Position numbers and translations under genes: made by a program
Part shown: positions 1 to 6,096 of the stretch, in pieces
How positions within the stretch are numbered: the stretch's first letter is position 1
How the letters are laid out: each line of letters starts with the position of its first letter
Notes under the pieces: generated by a model
What the model was told of the DNA's origin: nothing
Databases searched by the model: none
The model's input: the letters and a program-made list of their open reading frames with translations, nothing else
NCBI GenBank assembly: GCA_900753095.1
Contig: CAADXT010000113.1
Span: 1 to 7,825 of the forward strand
Direction: 5' to 3'
Source of the DNA: Eggerthellaceae bacterium
GTDB taxonomy: Bacteria > Actinomycetota > Coriobacteriia > Coriobacteriales > Eggerthellaceae
Length of the DNA: 7,825 bases

Positions 1-353
1 CCCCGCCGCAAGACTTGGTGTACAGCAGCATCAACCAAACAGGGTTCGGCATGGGCGTTTCCGTTGTTTCCAAGGGCGATTTCGCCGAAGTGGTAAAGGA
101 GCGCAACGAAGAGCAGGACAAAGAGCTGCAGGATAACATCGCCGACATCGTGGAGGGTTTCCCAGGAACCCTAACCGCAGAGGTGATTTTCGGCATCTAC
201 ACCATCGAAACCATCATCGATGCCGTTAAGCACTACGGCTGCGACCTTATCGTCATGGGCTCGCGCGGCCTCGGTGCCATCCGCGGCGCCATCGGCTCGG
301 TAAGCTACGGCGTTCTCCGCTCGTCCGATGTCCCCGTGCTGGTGGTTAAGTAG
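1..353 (+). CDS. Universal stress protein (UspA family), 3' part
   Basis: The reading frame is open from the first complete codon (base 3) to TAG at 351-353, giving 116 residues. It runs off the left edge, so the true start is outside the window; the in-frame TTG at 15 is not a credible start. UspA-family proteins are about 140-150 residues, so roughly the first 30-40 (strand 1 and helix 1) are missing. The C-terminal half is diagnostic: DLIVMGSRGLG, a glycine-rich loop ending in GSVSY, then SSDVPVLVVK, which matches the ATP-binding Usp fold (strand 4, nucleotide loop, final strand). The usual loop motif is G-x2-G-x9-G-S/T; here only eight residues separate the second and third glycines, so the loop is one residue short. 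Such proteins are cytoplasmic, usually dimeric, and linked to starvation and stress survival; the client or signal cannot be told from sequence. The gene converges on NSS-1 and is followed by its own terminator. Confidence 0.93.
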   Translation, partial: PPQDLVYSSINQTGFGMGVSVVSKGDFAEVVKERNEEQDKELQDNIADIVEGFPGTLTAEVIFGIYTIETIIDAVKHYGCDLIVMGSRGLGAIRGAIGSVSYGVLRSSDVPVLVVK

Positions 354-374
354 CTCCACGCACCATATTGCTTG

Positions 375-416
375 AAAGGGCAGGCGCGCTTCCATTGCGC
401 ACCTGCCCTTTCTTTT
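375..416 (+). terminator. Intrinsic terminator of the universal stress protein gene
   Basis: A perfect 10-bp stem (AAAGGGCAGG at 375-384 with CCTGCCCTTT at 402-411) is extended inside by a GCGC/GCGC pairing and followed by the T-rich run TTTCTTTTG. It starts 22 bases after the stop codon. The minus-strand side has no comparable T-run, so it serves the plus-strand gene. Confidence 0.85.
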
Positions 417-420
417 GCCC

Positions 421-461
421 TGAACGAAAGAAGGCCGATGCAGAACCCCCGCATCGGCCTT
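421..461 (-). terminator. Intrinsic terminator of NSS-1
   Basis: A perfect 11-bp stem (431-441 with 451-461, arm AAGGCCGATGC) has a 9-base loop. Read on the minus strand it is followed by CTTCTTTCGTTC. It lies 30 bases past the NSS-1 stop codon. With the neighbouring plus-strand terminator it insulates the two convergent genes. Confidence 0.8.
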
Positions 462-491
462 CGCTGTGATTATGTTTAGGATGCCTAGGCG

Positions 492-1901
492 CTACGCCAG
501 GCCCAACCAGGTTTGCATAGTGGGAGCCCAACCGGTGAAGAACACGATAAGGATCAGCGCCGGCACGCCGTACTTCACCCACAAGCGCGACCATTTCGGG
601 AACGAAATGCCCTCGCCGCGATCGGCTTCGGCCATAAACTTGTCCCAGCCCCACCCGCGTTTGGTGGTGCAGAACAACACGAACAGCAAACAGCCGATAG
701 GCAAGATGTTGTTGGAGAGGATGAAGTCCTCAAGCGACTGCACATCGCCGATGCCCGGCACCATGAAATCCGCCCAGATGTTGTAGCCGAACACGCATGG
801 CAGGGAAAGCAGCGCCAAGATGGGCGCGTTGATGGCCACTGCACGCTTGCGGGTGATGTCCCATTGGTCCATGGTGAAGCGCAGAATCGCCTCGAACACC
901 GCGATAACCGACGAAAGCGCCGCAGCCGCCACGAACAGGAAGAACAAGGTGCACCAGAGCTGCCCCAAAGGCATCTGCTCGAACACGGTGGGCAGGGTAA
1001 GGAATACCAAGCCGGGGCCCGCATCGGGGTTGATGCCGTAGGCAAAGCATGCGGGGAAGATGATGAGGCCTGCCATAATGGCCACCAGCGCATCGAGCAA
1101 GGCAACGTTTACCGCCTCGCCCGTAAGCTTGCGGTCGCGCTTCACATAGCTGCCGAAGATGGACATGGAGCCCACGCCGATGGAGAGCATGAACATCGCT
1201 TGGCTCATGGCCGCGTACACGATTTGCGGGAAGCTGGCGTTGGGGTTGTTGAACAGGTTGTCGAAGTTGGGGAGCAGATAGAACTCAAGGCCCGCCTGGC
1301 CGCCTTCCAGCGTTAGGGAGTGCAAGCACAGCAGCGCCATAACCACGAACAGCGCCGCCATCATGACCTTGGTGATGCGCTCAACGCCCTTCTGCAAGCC
1401 CATAGCGCACACACCGAAGCCGATAACGGCAACCAGCAGCATCCAGCCGGTGAGTTCCATGGGATTGCCCAGCATAGAGCCGAACACCATGCTCACATCT
1501 TCGGTGCCGTCAAACGTGCCCATCGCCGCTTTCACGAAGTAGGCGATGGTCCAGCCGCATACCACGGTGTAGAACATCATAAGCAGGTAGCAGCCAACAA
1601 GGCCCAGCCACTTGAAACGATGCCACTTGGAGCCCTGCGGCTCCAACGCCTCGTAGCTGCGGGCCAGGGAGCGGTAGCTTGCGCGGCCCATGGCGAATTC
1701 CATCACCAGCAGCGGCACGCCAAGAACTACCAAGAAGAACAGGATAAGAAGCACGAACGCCGCACCGCCGTATTCGCCGGTGATGTAGGGGAAGCGCCAG
1801 ATGTTGCCCAAGCCGATAGCGCAGCCAGCGCTGATCAGGATGAACCCAAGGCGACTCGAGAACTTTTCACGCCCTTCGTCTACGATTTCCTTATCTGCCA
1901 C
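492..1901 (-). CDS. Neurotransmitter:sodium symporter family transporter, copy 1 (NSS-1)
   Basis: A 469-residue inner-membrane secondary transporter of the LeuT/Tyt1/MhsT type, expected to import an amino acid or related amine with sodium. The start chosen is GTG at 1899-1901 because AGAGGAG lies 8 bases upstream and the product then begins MADKEIVDEG; the open frame continues to 2042 but that extension is not protein-like. About eleven helices can be counted (near 18-38, 46-69, 98-126, 150-170, 175-195, 225-252, 263-290, 313-343, 355-372, 385-411, 445-462), as in short bacterial members lacking helix 12. Helix 1 carries the family motif GLGNIWRFP (31-38) and helix 3 keeps Tyr111, the equivalent of LeuT Tyr108. 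By hand alignment to LeuT, the Thr254 position is Met238, Phe259 is Val243, Asn286 is Asp270, Glu290 is Ala274, and Thr354/Ser355 are Ser330/Ser331. The substrate is not determinable. It is a close paralogue of the gene upstream (NSS-2); element A and a terminator-like hairpin separate them, so it is probably transcribed on its own. Confidence 0.93.
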   Translation of the reverse strand: MADKEIVDEGREKFSSRLGFILISAGCAIGLGNIWRFPYITGEYGGAAFVLLILFFLVVLGVPLLVMEFAMGRASYRSLARSYEALEPQGSKWHRFKWLGLVGCYLLMMFYTVVCGWTIAYFVKAAMGTFDGTEDVSMVFGSMLGNPMELTGWMLLVAVIGFGVCAMGLQKGVERITKVMMAALFVVMALLCLHSLTLEGGQAGLEFYLLPNFDNLFNNPNASFPQIVYAAMSQAMFMLSIGVGSMSIFGSYVKRDRKLTGEAVNVALLDALVAIMAGLIIFPACFAYGINPDAGPGLVFLTLPTVFEQMPLGQLWCTLFFLFVAAAALSSVIAVFEAILRFTMDQWDITRKRAVAINAPILALLSLPCVFGYNIWADFMVPGIGDVQSLEDFILSNNILPIGCLLFVLFCTTKRGWGWDKFMAEADRGEGISFPKWSRLWVKYGVPALILIVFFTGWAPTMQTWLGLA

Positions 1902-1937
1902 GATATGTGCTCCTCTGCCTAAAACTGCAATGGTCGA

Positions 1938-1943
1938 AGTATA
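1938..1943 (-). promoter_or_regulatory. Possible -10 box for NSS-1
   Basis: The minus strand reads TATACT (5 of 6 to TATAAT) 36 bases upstream of the GTG start. No convincing -35 hexamer lies 16-18 bases further upstream, so this is only a candidate. Confidence 0.25.
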
Positions 1944-2004
1944 CGCTCTAGAGCTCCGCAGCAGCAGCACAAACTGGACAAAAGGGGCAGCCGATTCAGG
2001 CCTT

Positions 2005-2173
2005 GGTACGCTACGGCACTGTGAAGGGTTCCCTGAAAGCAACTCCTGTTAGATTTTTCGAAGGAAAATCTTCTTCTAATGCATGAAGCAGCGACTGCAC
2101 GCAAAAATGGCTCGCCTAAGCGAGCCATTTTAAGCAAGGTAGCGGGAATCCCTGAACAGCGCCGTAGCGCACC
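2005..2173. repeat. Structured repeat element A (nested hairpins), inverted relative to element B
   Basis: This 169-base element fills most of the space between NSS-2 and NSS-1. Its outer ends pair: 2005-2022 with 2156-2173, 18 positions of which two are A/C on the plus strand but G-U on the minus strand. AGGG (2025-2028) and CCCT (2150-2153) continue the stem. Inside are conserved block 1 (2021-2101), a perfect 12-bp hairpin (2104-2131) and conserved block 2 (2133-2155). Block 1 contains an 8-bp hairpin with loop GAA (2052-2070) and a short GCAG-CGA-CTGC hairpin (2088-2098). Block 1 matches element B at 71 of 81 positions without gaps and block 2 at 23 of 23. The outer stem begins 17 bases after the NSS-2 stop codon. 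It has no convincing coding potential. I do not recognise the family; a structured RNA, a REP/MITE-like repeat or a single-strand-recognised mobile element are all possible. Confidence 0.85.
2103..2131 (-). terminator. Terminator-like hairpin downstream of NSS-2 (within element A)
   Basis: A perfect 12-bp stem (2104-2115 with 2120-2131, arm AAAATGGCTCGC) has a 4-base loop. On the minus strand it ends in a run of five T at 2107-2103, four of them inside the stem; on the plus strand it ends in four T. It lies 59 bases past the NSS-2 stop and could terminate in either direction. It occupies the variable-hairpin slot of element A, so termination may not be its only role. Confidence 0.5.
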
Positions 2174-2190
2174 AGGAGCCGAACAACCCG

Positions 2191-3612
2191 CTACATTCCC
2201 AACCAGTAGGTGATCTTCGGCACCCACCCCGCTACGAAGATGACGATGATCAGCAGCGGCACGCCGTAACGCGTCCATGCATAAAGGGCCTTCGGGTACG
2301 CAAGCCCCTCGCCCTCGTTTGCCTCGGCCAGGAAGTTCTTCCAGCCCCAGCCGGCGCGACGCGTGCAGAACAGCGCAAACACCAGGCCGCCCAGCACCAG
2401 GAAGTTGTTCGACACCATGAAGTCTTCGAGCGACTGGATATCGCCGATACCGGGGATCTGCACGCCCGACCACACGGAAAAGCCCAGAACGCACGGCATG
2501 GAAAGCAACGCCAAAAGCGGACCGTTGATGGCGATGGCGCGCTTGCGGGTGATGTTCCATTCGTCCATCGAGAAGCGCAGAATGTTCTCGAACACCGCGA
2601 TAACGGTGGAAAGCGCCGCAAAGGCCATGCAAAGGAAGAACACGGTGCCCCACAACTGCCCGAACGGCATCTGCTCGAACACGGCGGGCAGGGTAAGGAA
2701 CACCAGGTTAGGGCCCGAATCGGGGGCAACGCCGTACGCGAAGCATGCAGGGAAGATGATGAGGCCCGCCATGATGGCCACCAGCGTGTCCATGCCGGCA
2801 ATCTGCACCGCTTCGCCGGTAAGCTTGCGGTCGCGCCCGATGTAGCTGCCGAAGATGGACATCGAGCCCACGCCGATGGAGAGCATGAAGAACGCCTGGC
2901 TCATGGCGGCATACAGGATCTCGGCCAAGCTGGCGTTGGGGTTGTTGAACAGGTTGTCGAAGTTTGGCAGCAGGTAGAACGCCAGCCCCTCCTGACCGCC
3001 CTCAAGCAGGCACGAATGCACGCACAAAATCGCCATCAGCACGAACAGTGCCGCCATCATAACCTTGGTAATGCGCTCAACGCCCTTCTGCACGCCCAGC
3101 GCGCATACGGCAAAGCCCAGCAGGGTAACCAGCAGCATCCACCCCGTCATCTCGACAGGGTCGCCGATCATGGACGAGAACACCGTGGGAATGTCGTTCG
3201 TGCCGTCGAACGTTCCCACGCCCATCTTAAACAGGTAGGCAACCATCCAGCCGCATACGCTGGTGTAGAACATCATCAGCACGTAGTTGCCCGCAAGCGA
3301 GAACCACTTGAACCAGTGCCATTTCGTTCCGCGCGGCTCCAGCGCATCGAAGCTGCGCGCAGTGGAACGGTAGCTGGCGCGACCCACCGAGAACTCCATA
3401 ACAAGCACCGGCAAGCCCAGCACGATGAGGAAGAAGACGATGAGCAGCACGAACGCCGCACCGCCGTATTCGCCGGTGATGTAGGGGAAGCGCCAGATGT
3501 TGCCCAAGCCGATAGCGCAACCAGCGCTGATGAGCAAAAAGCCCAAGCGGCTGGAAAAGCCCTCGCGGCCCTGACCGTCTACCGAAGTGTCCGTATTGTT
3601 TTGGCTGGCCAT
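2191..3612 (-). CDS. Neurotransmitter:sodium symporter family transporter, copy 2 (NSS-2)
   Basis: A 473-residue sodium-coupled transporter, similar to NSS-1 over its whole length (roughly 70% identity by eye), with the same predicted eleven-helix topology. The start is ATG at 3610-3612 with AAAGG 7 bases upstream; the N-terminus MASQNNTDTS differs from NSS-1, and similarity begins at the SSRLGF of helix 1. Helix 1 has GLGNIWRFP (35-43) and helix 6 has FFMLSIGVGSMSIFGSYI (241-258). Relative to LeuT, the Thr254 position is Met243, Phe259 is Val248, Asn286 is Asp275, and Ser355 is Thr336 (Ser in NSS-1), a difference that may alter substrate fit or the second sodium site. The gene is flanked by inverted copies of a structured repeat. 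No full promoter is clear; TATCAT at 3674-3669 on the minus strand is a possible -10 box without a good -35. The substrate is probably an amino acid but cannot be named. Confidence 0.93.
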   Translation of the reverse strand: MASQNNTDTSVDGQGREGFSSRLGFLLISAGCAIGLGNIWRFPYITGEYGGAAFVLLIVFFLIVLGLPVLVMEFSVGRASYRSTARSFDALEPRGTKWHWFKWFSLAGNYVLMMFYTSVCGWMVAYLFKMGVGTFDGTNDIPTVFSSMIGDPVEMTGWMLLVTLLGFAVCALGVQKGVERITKVMMAALFVLMAILCVHSCLLEGGQEGLAFYLLPNFDNLFNNPNASLAEILYAAMSQAFFMLSIGVGSMSIFGSYIGRDRKLTGEAVQIAGMDTLVAIMAGLIIFPACFAYGVAPDSGPNLVFLTLPAVFEQMPFGQLWGTVFFLCMAFAALSTVIAVFENILRFSMDEWNITRKRAIAINGPLLALLSMPCVLGFSVWSGVQIPGIGDIQSLEDFMVSNNFLVLGGLVFALFCTRRAGWGWKNFLAEANEGEGLAYPKALYAWTRYGVPLLIIVIFVAGWVPKITYWLGM

Positions 3613-3711
3613 GTGCCCGCCTTTCTGTTGGAAACGAAAACGGTTACGCCCGAAGACATAACTGCTTAATGATACGCGTTTTGCAGCGCAGGAAGAGTAT
3701 CAACCTGCACC

Positions 3712-3916
3712 GTTCGCGCCTATGGGCGAGGCGGCGGCGCGCAGCCCCTCAGGGATTCCCGCTACCTTGCTCAAGGACAATTGCTCTGCAATTGTCCTTT
3801 CGTGCAGTCGCTGCCTCATGCATTTAAAGAAGATTTCTCTTCGAGAAATCGAACAGTAATTGCTTTCAGAGAACCCTTCACGGCCACACGCCGCTGCCTC
3901 GCCCATAGGCGCGAAC
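3712..3916. repeat. Structured repeat element B (nested hairpins)
   Basis: This 205-base element fills most of the 322-base gap between recQ and NSS-2. Its ends form a near-perfect inverted repeat: 3712-3732 pairs perfectly with 3896-3916, and with one G-U the pairing runs 28 bp (3712-3739 with 3889-3916). AGGG (3751-3754) and CCCT (3874-3877) form an inner extension. In minus-strand orientation it carries conserved block 1 (3881-3801), a perfect 12-bp hairpin with a 3-base loop (3799-3773, arm GCAATTGTCCTT on the plus strand) and conserved block 2 (3771-3749). Its outer stem and 12-bp hairpin have no sequence similarity to those of element A, although the blocks between them are conserved. 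The outer stem begins 19 bases after the recQ stop codon. No target-site duplication is visible. The rest of the gap (3613-3711) is the NSS-2 leader, with nothing clear beyond its ribosome binding site. Confidence 0.85.
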
Positions 3917-3935
3917 TAGCAACTTGGAACCGCTA

Positions 3936-5834
3936 CTACGCGTTGATCTCGCGCAGAAATTCCTCGCCGTAGCGCTCCAGCTTCACCTGGCCCACGCCCT
4001 GGACATCGAGGAACTGAGCCTCGTCCTTCGGGCGGGCAAGGCACATGGCCCGCAATGCGGCATCGGAGAATACCACGTAGGGTGGAACCGTGGCCTCGGT
4101 CGCAATGCGTTTGCGCAAGGCGCGCAGGCGCTCGAACAGGTCGGCGTCCATGGGGTCAAGGCCTTCAGCGGCCTTCGCCTTCTTCGGCTTGTCGGAGCCG
4201 GCGGAGCCAAATGCGGCCGCAGCGCCCTCGGCGCCCTTCAAGCGCGTTACCCGCTCAGGCGGACGCTTCATGGCAAGGCTGAACTCGGGCACTGCCGCTT
4301 CGCGAGCGCGCAAGCCCAGGCCAACCAAGGGGTAGCGCCCCTCCCCTATCTGCAGGTAGCCTTCGCTGGCCAAGATCTCGATAATCTCCTTGATGCGCGC
4401 CGCCGAATCGTTCGGAAGCGCGCCATAGGTTCGCGAGCTTTCCAGACCGAACTCGAAGATGCGCTGGCTTTTGGATCCATGCAGCACATCGGCTACCACC
4501 GATTTGCCGAAGCGCCCCCGCAGCTCCTGCACGCAGCGCATAACGGCACGGGCCTGCTGCGTTACATCTACCGCCTGGTAAGAACCTTCGCAGTTGGAGC
4601 AGTTGTTGCACTCTACAGCCCCATCGTCGCCGAAGTACTCCAGGATATGGCCACGTAGGCAGCGCGTGGTAAGGCAGTAGCCCGTCATGGCAGCCAGCAA
4701 GCGACGCTGCGAGGCGCGCACCAATTCGCGCTCTTCGGGCGTCAGCGCCTCGTTTTCCACTTCCTGCTCGATGAAGAAACGGCAGGTGCCGATGTCGCCG
4801 TCGTTCCAAAGCAGCAGGCATTCCGAGGGTTCACCGTCGCGGCCCGCACGGCCCGCTTCCTGGTAATACGCCTCCAGCGAACCGGGCATGTTGTGATGGA
4901 TCACGTAGCGCACGTTCGATTTGTCGATCCCCATGCCAAACGCATTGGTGGCAACCATGACCGGGGCATCGTCCACCACGAAGGCCTGCTGGGAATCGGT
5001 GCGCTCCTGCACCGAAAGCCCCGCATGGTAGCGCACGGCCGCAACGCCTGCCTCAACCAGCGCTTCCTGAACCTTTTCCACGTCTTTGCGCGTAGAGCAG
5101 TACACGATGCCGGAATCCTGAGGATGCTTCAACGCATAGGCAACGATGCGGGTGAGCTTGCGCTTCGAGGGAAGCTGCTCAACTGCAAAATGCAAGTTGG
5201 GGCGATCGAATCCCGTCACCACCGTTTCCGGGCTTTGCAGGCCCAGCAGCGAAACGATGTCCTCTCGCACCTTTTCGGTTGCCGTTGCGGTAAGCGCGGC
5301 AACGATGGGACGCTTAGGCAATGCGGCGATGAACTCCCCGATACCCAGGTACGCCGGGCGAAAATCCTGGCCCCACTGGGAAACGCAGTGCGCTTCGTCG
5401 ATGGCAACAAGGGGAATGTTCGCTTGCGAGGCAAACTCGACGAATCGAGGGTCGGACAAGCGCTCGGGGGCGACGTACATGATGTCGTAGGTTCCCGCCA
5501 AGGCACGGCGCATCACGGTATTTTGCTGACCTGGGGTAAGCGTTGAATTCAAATACGAGCCGCGCACGCCTGCATCGAGCAGCGCCCGAACCTGATCGCC
5601 CATAAGGGAAACAAGCGGCGATACCACCAAGGTAAGCCCCGGCAAGACAACGCCGGGGATCTGATAGCAGATCGACTTGCCTGCGCCCGTCGGCATCACA
5701 CCCAAGCAGTCCCGCCCCGAGAGGATGGCCTCCACCAGCGTTTCCTGGCCAGGACGGAAACAGTCGTAGCCAAAATGCTCTTTCAACGCCGCATGCGCAG
5801 ACGCCATCGCTTGTTCGGTTGACACCTCAGACAC
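3936..5834 (-). CDS. recQ: ATP-dependent DNA helicase RecQ
   Basis: A 632-residue 3'-5' DNA helicase acting in recombination and repair of stalled forks. The start chosen is GTG at 5832-5834, with GGAGG 5 bases upstream; the frame stays open four codons further to a TTG at 5846 that would overlap this ribosome binding site. Domains in order: motif 0 FRPGQ (26-30), Walker A MPTGAGKS (47-54), DEAH box (146-149), motif III LTATAT (181-186), motif VI QEAGRAGRDG (325-334). A RecQ zinc-binding region has Cys392, Cys409, Cys412 and Cys415 in the E. coli RecQ spacing, then a winged helix (about 420-510). A low-complexity Ala/Lys linker (about 530-560) leads to an HRDC domain (about 562-632). All catalytic motifs look intact and the length is typical. 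It appears monocistronic, with a terminator and its own promoter upstream and element B downstream. Confidence 0.97.
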   Translation of the reverse strand: MSEVSTEQAMASAHAALKEHFGYDCFRPGQETLVEAILSGRDCLGVMPTGAGKSICYQIPGVVLPGLTLVVSPLVSLMGDQVRALLDAGVRGSYLNSTLTPGQQNTVMRRALAGTYDIMYVAPERLSDPRFVEFASQANIPLVAIDEAHCVSQWGQDFRPAYLGIGEFIAALPKRPIVAALTATATEKVREDIVSLLGLQSPETVVTGFDRPNLHFAVEQLPSKRKLTRIVAYALKHPQDSGIVYCSTRKDVEKVQEALVEAGVAAVRYHAGLSVQERTDSQQAFVVDDAPVMVATNAFGMGIDKSNVRYVIHHNMPGSLEAYYQEAGRAGRDGEPSECLLLWNDGDIGTCRFFIEQEVENEALTPEERELVRASQRRLLAAMTGYCLTTRCLRGHILEYFGDDGAVECNNCSNCEGSYQAVDVTQQARAVMRCVQELRGRFGKSVVADVLHGSKSQRIFEFGLESSRTYGALPNDSAARIKEIIEILASEGYLQIGEGRYPLVGLGLRAREAAVPEFSLAMKRPPERVTRLKGAEGAAAAFGSAGSDKPKKAKAAEGLDPMDADLFERLRALRKRIATEATVPPYVVFSDAALRAMCLARPKDEAQFLDVQGVGQVKLERYGEEFLREINA

Positions 5835-5853
5835 TAAGTCCTCCAAAACAAAA

Positions 5854-5882
5854 AATATAAGCTTTCGTGCAGCCTTTTTCGA
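5854..5882 (-). promoter_or_regulatory. Likely recQ promoter
   Basis: On the minus strand, TCGAAA (5882-5877; 4 of 6 to TTGACA) lies 17 bases before TATATT (5859-5854; 5 of 6 to TATAAT). This implies a very short leader ahead of the GGAGG ribosome binding site. The surrounding A/T-rich patch stands out against the GC-rich neighbourhood. Confidence 0.5.
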
Positions 5883-6016
5883 TTACGGATGATTCGGGAA
5901 AAGCAGCCTTTTGGCTAACCATACCCAATAGCTGATTCTTTCAGGTTCTCCGTAAAATCGGCCATGCCATAATCCGCAAGCGGGAAAAGCTGCATCACCA
6001 CGGCATTTTCCGCCGT

Positions 6017-6052
6017 AAAACCGAGCGCCCAGCCCACACGGGCCGGGCGCTC
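6017..6052 (-). terminator. Intrinsic terminator of the gatAB operon
   Basis: On the minus strand a 13-bp stem (6052-6040 with 6035-6023, one G-T pair, outer arm GAGCGCCC) has a 4-base loop and is followed by GGTTTTA. It lies 44 bases after the gatB stop codon and separates gatB from recQ. The rest of the 5835-6096 gap holds the recQ promoter and nothing else I can support. Confidence 0.85.
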
Positions 6053-6096
6053 ACGAAACGCACCGAGCACAGGCGGCGCGCTATAGTTGCAAGCTT

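Noticed and set aside
513..1922. Long plus-strand open frames opposite the symporter genes (also opposite recQ and gatB)
   Set aside because: These are antisense shadows produced by GC-rich codon bias, with His/Gln/Arg-rich composition and no ribosome binding sites or family motifs.
1902..2042. N-terminal extension of NSS-1 to the upstream start in the same frame
   Set aside because: The added 47 residues are not family-like, and the GTG at 1901 has a well-placed AGAGGAG, so the shorter form is preferred.
3749..3771. Resemblance of the GGTAGCGGG in conserved block 2 to the end of the c-di-GMP-I riboswitch
   Set aside because: The other conserved riboswitch segments, such as GGACGCAAAGC, are absent from both elements, so the short match is probably chance.
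3700..3906. Minus-strand open frame of 68 codons across element B
   Set aside because: It only translates the structured repeat; the matching frame in element A is interrupted by stops, so coding is not conserved.
2005..3916. Shared cis-regulatory leader controlling both symporter genes
   Set aside because: The two elements lie in opposite orientations relative to the genes they precede, which does not fit a common leader such as a riboswitch.
5905..5916. Short AGCC/GGCT hairpin near T-rich sequence upstream of recQ
   Set aside because: Only four base pairs; too weak to call a terminator or attenuator.
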